Origin: Apostichopus japonicus
Lineage: Eukaryota; Echinodermata; Holothuroidea; Aspidochirotida; Stichopodidae
Assembly: GCF_037975245.1 (NCBI RefSeq)
Contig: NC_092582.1
Coordinates: forward strand, 25,708,077-25,772,076
Reading direction: 5' to 3'
DNA: 64,000 nucleotides
Both the position numbers and the translations under genes were made by a program. The notes under the pieces are model-generated. The model did not search any database. It was not told the origin of the DNA and saw only the letters and a program-made list of their open reading frames with translations. Shown piece after piece: positions 1 to 13,373 of the stretch; position 1 is the first letter of the stretch, and the number at the start of each line of letters is the position of its first letter.

Positions 1-330
1 TCACGATATGGTTATTAAATTTCATTTTGCCTCCAAAATATAAATGTTTATATCACTCTTGTCACGTGGAAAGGAATCCAAAGGGCGCCACACACCACAG
101 GTACAATTTTGGGAAGAATTAAAAGAGTCGCGATTTTGGCCAAAATCGGACAAAATCATAAGGGTATAGCCTTATGAAATTGGCCATTTTGGGCCAATAA
201 TGAAAGTTCTCAAATCTCTCTCAGACTATGCAGAAGGGACTCCCAGCACCCAGTAGACGCTTCTCTCGAGTCAAAAGTGGCATTCGACGAAGTTTTAGTC
301 ATTTAAATTAGAAATGAAATGACGTCAAGG

Positions 331-2252
331 TATGGTTATTAAATTTCATTTTCCACTAAAATATAAATGTTGATATCACTCTTGTCGCGTGGAAAGGAAT
401 CCAAAGGGCGCCACACACCACAGGTACAATTTTGGGAAGAATTAAAAAAGTCGCGATTTGGGTAAAAATCGGACAAAATTATGAAATTGGCCAATTTGGG
501 CATTAAATGAAAGTTCTCAAATCTCTCTCAGACTACGTAGGAGGGACTCCCAGCACCCAGTAGACACTTCTCTCGAGTCAAAAGTGGCATTCGACGAAGT
601 TTAGTCATTTAAATTAAATATGAAATGACGTCAAGGTATGGTTATTAAATTTCATTTTCCACTAAAATATAAATGTTTATATCACTCTTGTCACGTGGAA
701 AGGAATCCAAAGGGCGCCACACACCACAGGTACAATTTTGGGAAGAATTAAAAAAGTCGCGATTTTGGCCAAAATCGGACAAAATCATAAGGGTATAGCC
801 TTATGAAATTGGCCATTTTGGGCCAATAATGAAAGTTCTCAAATCTCTCTCAGACTATGCAGAAGGGACTCCCAGCACCCAGTAGACGCTTCTCTCGAGT
901 CAAAAGTGGCATTCGACGAAGTTTAGTCATTTAAATTAAATATGAAATGACGTCAAGGTATGGTTATTAAATTTCATTTTCCACTAAAATATAAATGTTT
1001 ATATCACTTTATATCACTCTTGTCACGTGGAAAGGAATCCAAAGGGCGCCACACACCACAGGTACAATTTTGGGAAGAATTAAAAAAGTCGCGATTTTGG
1101 CCAAAATCGGACAAAATCATAAGGGTATAGCCTTATGAAATTGGCCATTTTGGGCCAATAATGAAAGTTCTCAAATCTCTCTCAGACTATGCAGAAGGGA
1201 CTCCCAGCACCCAGTAGACGCTTCTCTCGAGTCAAAAGTGGCATTCGACGAAGTTTTAGTCATTTAAATTAGAAATGAAATGACGTCAAGGTATGGTTAT
1301 TAAATTTCATTTTCCACTAAAATATAAATGTTGATATCACTCTTGTCGCGTGGAAAGGAATCCAAAGGGCGCCACACACCACAGGTACAATTTTGGGAAG
1401 AATTAAAAAAGTCGCGATTTGGGTAAAAATCGGACAAAATTATGAAATTGGCCAATTTGGGCATTAAATGAAAGTTCTCAAATCTCTCTCAGACTACGTA
1501 GGAGGGACTCCCAGCACCCAGTAGACACTTCTCTCGAGTCAAAAGTGGCATTCGACGAAGTTTAGTCATTTAAATTAAATATGAAATGACGTCAAGGTAT
1601 GGTTATTAAATTTCATTTTCCACTAAAATATAAATGTTTATATCACTCTTGTCACGTGGAAAGGAATCCAAAGGGCGCCACACACCACAGGTACAATTTT
1701 GGGAAGAATTAAAAAAGTCGCGATTTTGGCCAAAATCCGACAAAATCATAAGGGTATAGCCTTATGAAATTGGCCATTTTGGGCCAATAATGAAAGTTCT
1801 CAAATCTCTCTCAGACTATGCAGAAGGGACTCCCAGCACCCAGTAGACGCTTCTCTCGAGTCAAAAGTGGCATTCGACGAAGTTTAGTCATTTAAATTAA
1901 ATATGAAATGACGTCAAGGTATGGTTATTAAATTTCATTTTCCACTAAAATATAAATGTTTATATCACTTTATATCACTCTTGTCACGTGGAAAGGAATC
2001 CAAAGGGCGCCACACACCACAGGTACAATTTTGGGAAGAATTAAAAAAGTCGCGATTTTGGCCAAAATCGGACAAAATCATAAGGGTATAGCCTTATGAA
2101 ATTGGCCATTTTGGGCCAATAATGAAAGTTCTCAAATCTCTCTCAGACTATGCAGAAGGGACTCCCAGCACCCAGTAGACGCTTCTCTCGAGTCAAAAGT
2201 GGCATTCGACGAAGTTTTAGTCATTTAAATTAAATATGAAATGACGTCACGA
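331..2252. repeat. 961-bp trimeric higher-order repeat, two copies
   Basis: Three adjacent monomers (306, 322-323 and 332-333 bp) repeat as a block. Anchors 331, 637 and 959 recur at 1292, 1598 and 1920, each exactly 961 bp later. Both blocks share private variants such as TTGATATCACTCTTGTCGCG in the first monomer and the duplicated TTTATATCACTTTATATCAC in the third. A third related block begins near 3,883. This indicates recent block duplication rather than monomer-by-monomer spread. Confidence 0.9.
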
Positions 2253-2577
2253 TATGGTTATTAAATTTCATTTTGCCTCCAAAATATAAATGTTTATACC
2301 ACTCTTGCCACGTGGAAAGGAAATCCAAAGGGCGCCACACACCACAGGTACAATTTTGGGAAGAATTAAAAGAGTCGCGATTTTGGCCAAAATCCGACAA
2401 AATCATAAGGGTATAGCCTTATGAAATTGGCCATTTTGGGCCAATAATGAAAGTTCTCAAATCTCTCTCAGACTATGCAGAAGGGACTCCCAGCACCCAG
2501 TAGACGCTTCTCTCGAGTCAAAAGTGGCATTCGACGAAGTTTTAGTCATTTAAATTAGATATGAAATGACGTCAAGG

Positions 2578-5500
2578 TATGGTTATTAAATTTCATTTTC
2601 CACTAAAATATAAATGTTTATATCACTCTTGTCACGTGGAAAGGAGTCCAAAGGGCGCCACACACCACAGGTACAATTTTGGGAAGAATTAAAAAAGTCG
2701 CGATTTGGGTAAAAATCGGACAAAATCATAAGGGTATAGCCTTATGAAATTGACCATTTTGGGCCAATAATGAAAGTTCTCAAATCTCTCTCAGACTACG
2801 TAGGAGGGACTCCCAGCACCCAGTAGACGCTTCTCTCGAGTCAAAAGTGGCATTCGACGAAGTTTTAGTCATTTAAATTAAATATGAAATGACGTCACGA
2901 TATGGTTATTAAATTTCATTTTGCCTCCAAAATATAAATGTTTATACCACTCTTGCCACGTGGAAAGGAAATCCAAAGGGCGCCACACACCACAGGTACA
3001 ATTTTGGGAAGAATTAAAAGAGTCGCGATTTTGGCCAAAATCCGACAAAATCATAAGGGTATAGCCTTATGAAATTGGCCATTTTGGGCCAATAATGAAA
3101 GTTCTCAAATCTCTCTCAGACTATGCAGAAGGGACTCCCAGCACCCAGTAGACGCTTCTCTCGAGTCAAAAGTGGCATTTGACGAAGTTTTAGTCATTTA
3201 CATTAAATATGAAATGACGTCAAGGTATGGTTATTAAATTTCATTTTCCACTAAAATATAAATGTTTATATCACTTTATATCACTCTTGTCACGTGGAAA
3301 GGAATCCAAAGGGCGCCACACACCACAGGTACAATTTTGGGAAGAATTAAAAAAGTCGCGATTTTGGCCAAAATCCGACAAAATCATAAGGGTATAGCCT
3401 TATGAAATTGGCAATTTTGGGCCAATAATGAAAGTTCTCAAATCTCTCTCAGACTATGCAGAAGGGACTCCCAGCACCAAGTAGACGCTTCTCTCGAGTC
3501 AAAAGTGGCATTCGACGATGTTTTAATCATTTACATTAAATATGAAATGACGTCACGATATGGTTATTAAATTTCATTTTGCCTCCAAAATATAAATGTT
3601 TATATCACTCTTGTCACGTGGAAAGGAATCCAAAGGGCGCCACACACCACAGGTACAATTTTGGGAAGAATTAAAAAAGTCGCGATTTTGGCCAAAATCG
3701 GACAAAATCATAAGGGTATAGCCTTATGAAATTGGCCATTTTGGGCCAATAATGAAAGTTCTCAAATCTCTCTCAGACTATGCAGAAGGGACTCCCAGCA
3801 CCCAGTAGACGCTTCTCTCGAGTCAAAAGTGGCATTCGACGAAGTTTTAGTCATTTAAATTAGAAATGAAATGACGTCAAGGTATGGTTATTAAATTTCA
3901 TTTTCCACTAAAATATAAATGTTGATATCACTCTTGTCGCGTGGAAAGGAATCCAAAGGGCGCCACACACCACAGGTACAATTTTGGGAAGAATTAAAAA
4001 AGTCGCGATTTGGGTAAAAATCGGACAAAATTATGAAATTGGCCAATTTGGGCATTAAATGAAAGTTCTCAAATCTCTCTCAGACTACGTAGGAGGGACT
4101 CCCAGCACCCAGTAGACACTTCTCTCGAGTCAAAAGTGGCATTCGACGAAGTTTAGTCATTTAAATTAAATATGAAATGACGTCAAGGTATGGTTATTAA
4201 ATTTCATTTTCCACTAAAATATAAATGTTTATATCACTCTTGTCACGTGGAAAGGAATCCAAAGGGCGCCACACACCACAGGTACAATTTTGGGAAGAAT
4301 TAAAAAAGTCGCGATTTTGGGCAAAATCGGACAAAATCATAAGGGTATAGCCTTATGAAATTGGCCATTTTGGGCCAATAATGAAAGTTCTCAAATCTCT
4401 CTCAGACTATGCAGAAGGGACTCCCAGCACCCAGTAGACGCTTCTCTCGAGTCAAAAGTGGCATTCGACGAAGTTTAGTCATTTAAATTAAATATGAAAT
4501 GACGTCAAGGTATGGTTATTAAATTTCATTTTCCACTAAAATATAAATGTTTATATCACTTTATATCACTCTTGTCACGTGGAAAGGAATCCAAAGGGCG
4601 CCACACACCACAGGTACAATTTTGGGAAGAATTAAAAAAGTCGCGATTTTGGCCAAAATCGGACAAAATCATAAGGGTATAGCCTTATGAAATTGGCCAT
4701 TTTGGGCCAATAATGAAAGTTCTCAAATCTCTCTCAGACTATGCAGAAGGGACTCCCAGCACCCAGTAGACGCTTCTCTCGAGTCAAACGTGGCATTCGA
4801 CGAAGTTTTAGTCATTTAAATTAGATATGAAATGACGTCAAGGTATGGTTATTAAATTTCATTTTCCACTAAAATATAAATGTTTATATCACTCTTGTCA
4901 CGTGGAAAGGAGTCCAAAGGGCGCCACACACCACAGGTACAATTTTGGGAAGAATTAAAAAAGTCGCGATTTGGGTAAAAATCGGACAAAATCATAAGGG
5001 TATAGCCTTATGAAATTGACCATTTTGGGCCAATAATGAAAGTTCTCAAATCTCTCTCAGACTACGTAGGAGGGACTCCCAGCACCCAGTAGACGCTTCT
5101 CTCGAGTCAAAAGTGGCATTCGACGAAGTTTTAGTCATTTAAATTAAATATGAAATGACGTCACGATATGGTTATTAAATTTCATTTTGCCTCCAAAATA
5201 TAAATGTTTATACCACTCTTGCCACGTGGAAAGGAAATCCAAAGGGCGCCACACACCACAGGTACAATTTTGGGAAGAATTAAAAGAGTCGCGATTTTGG
5301 CCAAAATCCGACAAAATCATAAGGGTATAGCCTTATGAAATTGGCCATTTTGGGCCAATAATGAAAGTTCTCAAATCTCTCTCAGACTATGCAGAAGGGA
5401 CTCCCAGCACCCAGTAGACGCTTCTCTCGAGTCAAAAGTGGCATTTGACGAAGTTTTAGTCATTTACATTAAATATGAAATGACGTCAAGGTATGGTTAT

Positions 5501-6076
5501 TAAATTTCATTTTCCACTAAAATATAAATGTTTATATCACTTTATATCACTCTTGTCACGTGGAAAGGAATCCAAAGGGCGCCACACACCACAGGTACAA
5601 TTTTGGGAAGAATTAAAAAAGTCGCGATTTTGGCCAAAATCCGACAAAATCATAAGGGTATAGCCTTATGAAATTGGCAATTTTGGGCCAATAATGAAAG
5701 TTCTCAAATCTCTCTCAGACTATGCAGAAGGGACTCCCAGCACCAAGTAGACGCTTCTCTCGAGTCAAAAGTGGCATTCGACGATGTTTTAATCATTTAC
5801 ATTAAATATGAAATGACGTCACGATATGGTTATTAAATTTCATTTTGCCTCCAAAATATAAATGTTTATATCACTCTTGTCACGTGGAAAGGAATCCAAA
5901 GGGCGCCACACACCACAGGTACAATTTTGGGAAGAATTAAAAAAGTCGCGATTTTGGCCAAAATCGGACAAAATCATAAGGGTATAGCCTTATGAAATTG
6001 GCCATTTTGGGCCAATAATGAAAGTTCTCAAATCTCTCTCAGACTATGCAGAAGGGACTCCCAGCACCAAGTAGAC
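2578..6076. repeat. 2,266-bp higher-order duplication in the satellite
   Basis: Sequence from 2,578 recurs from 4,844, offset 2,266 bp. Shared private variants include the ACGATGTTTTAATC variant (about 3,516 and 5,782), the doubled A in GGAAATCC, and the GACCATTTTGGGCC version. Identity fades around 3,810 and 6,070, where the copies carry CACCCAG versus CACCAAG. Confidence 0.85.
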
Positions 6077-9000
6077 GCTTCTCTCGAGTCAAAAGTGGCA
6101 TTCGACGAAGTTTTAGTCATTTACATTAAATATGAAATGACGTCACGATATGGTTATTAAATTTCATTTTGCCTCCAAAATATAAATGTTGATACCACTC
6201 TTGTCACATGGAAAGGAGTCCAAAGGGCGCCACACACCACAGGTACAATTTTGGGAAGAACTTAAAAAGGCGAGATTTTGGCCAAAATCGGACAAAATCA
6301 TAAGGGTATAGCCTTATGAAATTGACCATTTTGGGCCAATAATGAAAGTTCTCAAATCTCTCTCAGACTACGTAGGAGGGACTCCCAGCACCCAGTAGAC
6401 GCTTCTCTCGAGTCAAAAGTGGCATTCGACGAAGTTTTAATCATTTACATTAAATATGAAATGACGTCACGATATGGTTATTAAATTTTATGTTGCCTCC
6501 AAAATATAAATGTTTATACCACTCTTGTCACGTGGAAAGGAATCCAAAGGGCGCCACACACCACAGGTACAATTTTGGGAAGAATGAAAAAAGTCGCGAT
6601 TTGGGCTAAAATCGGACAAAATCATAAGGGTATAGCCTTATGAAATTGGCAATTTTGGGCCAAAAATGAAAGTTCTCAAATCTCTCTCAGACTACGTAGG
6701 AGGGACTCCAAGCACCAAGTAGACGCTTCTCTCGAGTCAAAAGTGGCATTCGACGAAGTTTAGTCATTTAAATTAAATATGAAATGACGTCAAGGTATGG
6801 TTATTAAATTTCATTTTCCACTAAAATATAAAGGTTTATATCACTTTATATCACTCTTGTCCCGTGGAAAGGAAATCCAAAGGGCGCCACACACCACAGG
6901 TACAATTTTGGGAAGAATTAAAAGAGTCGCGATTTTGGCCAAAATCGGACAAAATCATAAGGGTATAGCCTTATGAAATTGGCAATTTTGGGCCAATAAT
7001 GAAAGTTCTCAAATCTCTCTCAGACTATGCAGAAGGGACTCCCAGCACCCAGTAGACGCTTCTCTCGAGTCAAAAGTGGCATTCGACGAAGTTTTAGTCA
7101 TTTACATTAAATATGAAATGACGTCACGATATGGTTATTAAATTTCATTTTGCCTCCAAAATATAAATGTTTATACCATTCTTGTCACGTGGAAAGGAAT
7201 CCAAAGGGCGCCACACACCACAGGTACAATTTTGGGAAGAATTAAAAAAGTCGCGATTTTGGCCAAAATCGGACAAAATCATAAGGGTATAGCCTTATGA
7301 AATTGGCCATTTTGGGCCAATAATGAAAGTTCTCAAATCTCTCTCAGACTACGTAGAAGGGACTCCCAGCACCCAGTAGACGCTTCTCTCGAGTCAAAAG
7401 TGGCATTCCACGAAGTTTTAGTCATTTAAATTAAATATGAAATGACGTCACGATATGGTTATTAAATTTCATTTTCCACTAAAATATAAATGTTTATATC
7501 ACTCTTGTCACGTGGAAAGGAATCCAAAGGGCGCCACACACCACAGGTACAATTTTGGGAAGAATTAAAAAAGTCGCGATTTTGGCCAAAATCGGACAAA
7601 ATCATAAGGGTATAGCCTTATGAAATTGGCCATTTTGGGCCAATAATGAAAGTTCTCAAATCTCTCTCAGACTATGCAGAAGGGACTCCCAGCACCAAGT
7701 AGACGCTTCTCTCGAGTCAAAAGTGGCATTCGACGAAGTTTTAGTCATTTACATTAAATATGAAATGACGTCACGATATGGTTATTAAATTTCATTTTGC
7801 CTCCAAAATATAAATGTTGAGACCACTCTTGTCACATGGAAAGGAGTCCAAAGGGCGCCACACACCACAGGTACAATTTTGGGAATAATTTAAAAAGGCG
7901 AGATTTTGGCTAAAATCGGACAAAATCATAATTGTCAAATTGTCAAATTGTCAAAATAAATGTCAAAATCAAATTATGAAATTGACCATTTTGGGCCAAT
8001 AATGAAAGTTCTCAAATCTCTCTCAGACTACGTAGGAGGGACTCCCAGCACCCAGTAGACGCTTCTCTCGAGTCAAAAGTGGCATTCGACGAGGTTTTAA
8101 TCATTTACATTAAATATGAAATGACGTCACGATATGGTTATTAAATTTCATTTTGCCTCCAAAATATAAATGTTTATACCACTCTTGTCACGTGGAAAGG
8201 AATCCAAAGGGCGTCACACACCACATGTACAATTTTGGGAAGAATGAAAAAAGTCGCGATTTTGGCTAAAATCGGACAAAATCATAAGGGTATAGCCTTA
8301 TGAAATTGGCAATTTTGGGCCAATAATGAAAGTTCTCAAATCTCTCTCAGACTACGTAGAAGGGACTCCCAGCACCCAGTAGACGCTTCTCTCGAGTCAA
8401 AAGTGGCATTCGACGAAGTTTTAGTCATTTAAATTAAATATGAAATGACGTCACGATATGGTTATTAAATTTCATTTTCCACTAAAATATAAATGTTTAT
8501 ATCACTTTATATCACTCTTGTCACGTGGAAAGGAATCCAAAGGGCGCCACACACCACAGGTACAATTTTGGGAAGAATTAAAAAAGTCGCGATTTTGGCC
8601 AAAATCGGACAAAATCATAAGGGTATAGCCTTATGAAATTGGCCATTTTGGGCCAATAATGAAAGTTCTCAAATCTCTCTCAGACTATGCAGAAGGGACT
8701 CCCAGCACCAAGTAGACGCTTCTCTCGAGTCAAAAGTGGCATTCGACGAAGTTTTCGTCATTTACATTAAATATGAAATGACGTCACGATATGGTTATTA
8801 AATTTCATTTTGCCTCCAAAATATAAATGTTTATACCACTCTTGTCACGTGGAAAGGAATCCAAAGGGCGCCACACACCACAGGTACAATTTTGGGAAGA
8901 ATGAAAAAAGTCGCGATTTGGGCTAAAATCGGACAAAATCATAAGGGTATAGCCTTATGAAATTGGCAATTTTGGGCCAAAAATGAAAGTTCTCAAATCT

Positions 9001-11399
9001 CTCTCAGACTACGTAGAAGGGACTCCCAGCACCCAGTAGACGCTTCTCTCGAGTCAAAAGTGGCATTCCACGAAGTTTTAGTCATTTAAATTAAATATGA
9101 AATGACGTCACGATATGGTTATTAAATTTCATTTTCCACTAAAATATAAATGTTTATATCACTCTTGTCACGTGGAAAGGAGACCAAAGGGCGCCACACA
9201 CCACAGGTACAATTTTGGGAAGAATTAAAAAAGTCGCGATTTTGGCCAAAATCGGACAAAATCATAAGGGTATAGCCTTATGAAATTGGCCATTTTGGGC
9301 CAATAATGAAAGTTCTCAAATCTCTCTCAGACTACGTAGGAGGGACTCCCAGCACCCAGTAGACGCTTCTCTCGAGTCAAAAGTGGCATTCGACGAAGTT
9401 TTAGTCATTTAAATTAGATATGAAATGACGTCACGATATGGTTATCAAATTTGAGGTTGCCACCAAAATATAAGTGTCTATACCACTCTTGTCACGTGGA
9501 AAGGAGTCCAAAGGGCGCCACACACCACAGGTACAATTTTGCAAAGGATTAAAAAAAGTCGAGATTTTGGCTAAAATCGGACAAAATCATAAGGGTATAG
9601 CCTTATGAAATTGGCAATTTTGGGCCAATAATGAAAGTTCTCAAATCTCTCTCAGACTACGTAGGAGGGACTCCCAGCACCAAGTAGACGCTTCTCTCGA
9701 GTCAAAAGTGGCATTCGACGAAGTTTAGTCATTTAAATTAAATATGAAATGACGTCAAGGTATGGTTATTAAATTTCATTTTCCACTAAAATATAAATGT
9801 TTATATCACTTTATATCACTCTTGTCACGTGGAAAGGAATCCAAAGGGCGCCACACACCACAGGTACAATTTTGGGAAGAATTAAAAAAGTCGCGATTTT
9901 GGCCAAAATCCGACAAAATCATAAGGGTATAGCCTTATGAAATTGGCAATTTTGGGCCAATAATGAAAGTTCTCAAATCTCTCTCAGACTATGCAGAAGG
10001 GACTCCCAGCACCAAGTAGACGCTTCTCTCGAGTCAAAAGTGGCATTCGACGATGTTTTAATCATTTACATTAAATATGAAATGACGTCACGATATGGTT
10101 ATTAAATTTCATTTTGCCTCCAAAATATAAATGTTTATATCACTCTTGTCACGTGGAAAGGAATCCAAAGGGCGCCACACACCACAGGTACAATTTTGGG
10201 AAGAATTAAAAAAGTCGCGATTTTGGCCAAAATCCGACAAAATCATAAGGGTATAGCCTTATGAAATTGGCCATTTTGGGCCAATAATGAAAGTTCTCAA
10301 ATCTCTCTCAGACTATGCAGAAGGGACTCCCAGCACCAAGTAGACGCTTCTCTCGAGTCAAAAGTGGCATTCGACGAAGTTTTAGTCATTTACATTAAAT
10401 ATGAAATGACGTCACGATATGGTTATTAAATTTCATTTTGCCTCCAAAATATAAATGTTGATACCACTCTTGTCACATGGAAAGGAGTCCAAAGGGCGCC
10501 ACACACCACAGGTACAATTTTGGGAAGAACTTAAAAAGGCGAGATTTTGGCCAAAATCGGACAAAATCATAAGGGTATAGCCTTATGAAATTGACCATTT
10601 TGGGCCAATAATGAAAGTTCTCAAATCTCTCTCAGACTACGTAGGAGGGACTCCCAGCACCCAGTAGACGCTTCTCTCGAGTCAAAAGTGGCATTCGACG
10701 AAGTTTTAATCATTTACATTAAATATGAAATGACGTCACGATATGGTTATTAAATTTTATGTTGCCTCCAAAATATAAATGTTTATACCACTCTTGTCAC
10801 GTGGAAAGGAATCCAAAGGGCGCCACACACCACAGGTACAATTTTGGGAAGAATGAAAAAAGTCGCGATTTGGGCTAAAATCGGACAAAATCATAAGGGT
10901 ATAGCCTTATGAAATTGGCAATTTTGGGCCAAAAATGAAAGTTCTCAAATCTCTCTCAGACTACGTAGGAGGGACTCCCAGCACCAAGTAGACGCTTCTC
11001 TCGAGTCAAAAGTGGCATTCGACGAAGTTTAGTCATTTAAATTAAATATGAAATGACGTCAAGGTATGGTTATTAAATTTCATTTTCCACTAAAATATAA
11101 AGGTTTATATCACTTTATATCACTCTTGTCCCGTGGAAAGGAAATCCAAAGGGCGCCACACACCACAGGTACAATTTTGGGAAGAATTAAAAGAGTCGCG
11201 ATTTTGGCCAAAATCGGACAAAATCATAAGGGTATAGCCTTATGAAATTGGCAATTTTGGGCCAATAATGAAAGTTCTCAAATCTCTCTCAGACTATGCA
11301 GAAGGGACTCCCAGCACCCAGTAGACGCTTCTCTCGAGTCAAAAGTGGCATTCGACGAAGTTTTAGTCATTTACATTAAATATGAAATGACGTCACGAT
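5500..11399. repeat. 4,269-bp higher-order duplication in the satellite
   Basis: About 1.6 kb at 5,500-7,130 recurs at 9,769-11,399, offset 4,269 bp. Matching private variants are the ACGATGTTTTAATC site (5,782 and 10,051), the TAAATTTTATGTTGCCTCC monomer (anchors 6,473 and 10,742) and the AAAGGTTTATATC/CCCGTGG monomer after it. The copies diverge after about 7,130, where one continues with TATACCATTC and the other with GGCGTCACACACCACATG. Confidence 0.85.
7430..7450. promoter_or_regulatory. Representative CRE-type palindrome of the satellite
   Basis: ATGACGTCAC contains the perfect 8-bp palindrome TGACGTCA, the consensus site of CREB/ATF bZIP factors. The same site occurs once per monomer across nearly the whole array; a few copies lose it (ATGAAATGATCAAGG near 19,643, 39,892 and 43,463). 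Whether any factor binds is unknown; this entry marks the site type. Confidence 0.5.
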
Positions 11400-13051
11400 A
11401 TGGTTATTAAATTTCATTTTGCCTCCAAAATATAAATGTTTATACCACTCTTGTCACGTGGAAAGGAATCCAAAGGGCGTCACACACCACATGTACAATT
11501 TTGGGAAGAATGAAAAAAGTCGCGATTTTGGCTAAAATCGGACAAAATCATAAGGGTATAGCCTTATGAAATTGGCAATTTTGGGCCAAAAATGAAAGTT
11601 CTCAAATCTCTCTCAGACTACGTAGAAGGGACTCCCAGCACCCAGTAGACGCTTCTCTCGAGTCAAAAGTGGCATTCGACGAAGTTTTAGTCATTTAAAT
11701 TAAATATGAAATGACGTCACGATATGGTTATTAAATTTCATTTTCCACTAAAATATAAATGTTTATATCACTTTATATCACTCTTGTCACGTGGAAAGGA
11801 ATCCAAAGGGCGCCACACACCACAGGTACAATTTTGGGAAGAATTAAAAAAGTCGCGATTTTGGCCAAAATCGGACAAAATCATAAGGGTATAGCCTTAT
11901 GAAATTGGCCATTTTGGGCCAATAATGAAAGTTCTCAAATCTCTCTCAGACTATGCAGAAGGGACTCCCAGCACCAAGTAGACGCTTCTCTCGAGTCAAA
12001 AGTGGCATTCGACGAAGTTTTAGTCATTTACATTAAATATGAAATGACGTCACGATATGGTTATTAAATTTCATTTTGCCTCCAAAATATAAATGTTTAT
12101 ACCATTCTTGTCACGTGGAAAGGAGTCCAAAGGGCGCCACACACCACAGGTACAATTTTGGGAAGAATTAAAAAAGTCGCGATTTTGGCCAAAATCGGAC
12201 AAAATCATAAGGGTATAGCCTTATGAAATTGGCCATTTTGGGCCAATAATGAAAGTTCTCAAATCTCTCTCAGACTATGCAGAAGGGACTCCCAGCACCA
12301 AGTAGACGCTTCTCTCGAGTCAAAAGTGGCATTCGACGAAGTTTTAGTCATTTACATTAAATATGAAATGACGTCACGATATGGTTATTAAATTTCATTT
12401 TGCCTCCAAAATATAAATGTTGATACCACTCTTGTCACATGGAAAGGAGTCCAAAGGGCGCCACACACCACAGGTACAATTTTGGGAAGAATTTAAAAAG
12501 GCGAGATTTTGGCTGAAATCGGACAAAATCATAATTGTCAAATTGTCAAAATAAATGTCAAAATCAAATTATGAAATTGACCATTTTGGGCCAATAATGA
12601 AAGTTCTCAAATCTCTCTCAGACTACGTAGGAGGGACTCCCAGCACCCAGTAGACGCTTCTCTCGAGTCAAAAGTGGCATTCGACGAGGTTTTAATCATT
12701 TACATTAAATATGAAATGACGTCACGATATGGTTATTAAATTTCATTTTGCCTCCAAAATATAAATGTTTATACCACTCTTGTCACGTGGAAAGGAGTCC
12801 AAAGGGCGCCACACACCACAGGTACAATTTTGGGAAGAATGAAAAAAGTCGCGATTTGGGCTAAAATCGGACAAAATCATAAGGGTATAGCCTTATGAAA
12901 TTGGCAATTTTGGGCCCAAAATGAAAGTTCTCAAATCTCTCTCAGACTACGTAGAAGGGACTCCCAGCACCCAGTGGACGCTTCTCTCGAGTCAAAAGTG
13001 GCATTCCACGAAGTTTTAGTCATTTAAATTAAATATGAAATGACGTCACGA

Positions 13052-13373
13052 TATGGTTATTAAATTTCATTTTCCACTAAAATATAAATGTCTATACCAC
13101 TCTTGTCACGTGGAAAGGAGTCCAAAGGGCGCCACACACCACAGGTACAATTTTGCAAAGGATTAAAAAAGTCGAGATTTTGGCTAAAATCGGACAAAAT
13201 CATAAGGGTATAGCCTTATGAAATTGGCAATTTTGGGCCAATAATGAAAGTTCTCAAATCTCTCTCAGACTACGTAGGAGGGACTCCCAGCACCAAGTAC
13301 ACGCTTCTCTCGAGTCAAAAGTGGCATTCGACGAAGTTTAGTCATTTAAATTAAATATGAAATGACGTCAAGG
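13052..13373. repeat. Chimeric satellite monomer
   Basis: The first part (TTCCACTAAAATATAAATG) belongs to one subtype and the remainder (TCTATACCACTC, then TTTTGCAAAGGATT and GTCGAGATTTTGGCTAAAA) to another. The switch falls between about 13,090 and 13,100. It is best explained by unequal crossover or gene conversion inside the monomer. Confidence 0.75.

Noticed and set aside
590-610. CENP-B box in the satellite (CTTCGTCGAATGCCA on the minus strand)
   Set aside because: It keeps TTCG and the central A, but the required CGGG end is missing, so it does not meet the motif core.
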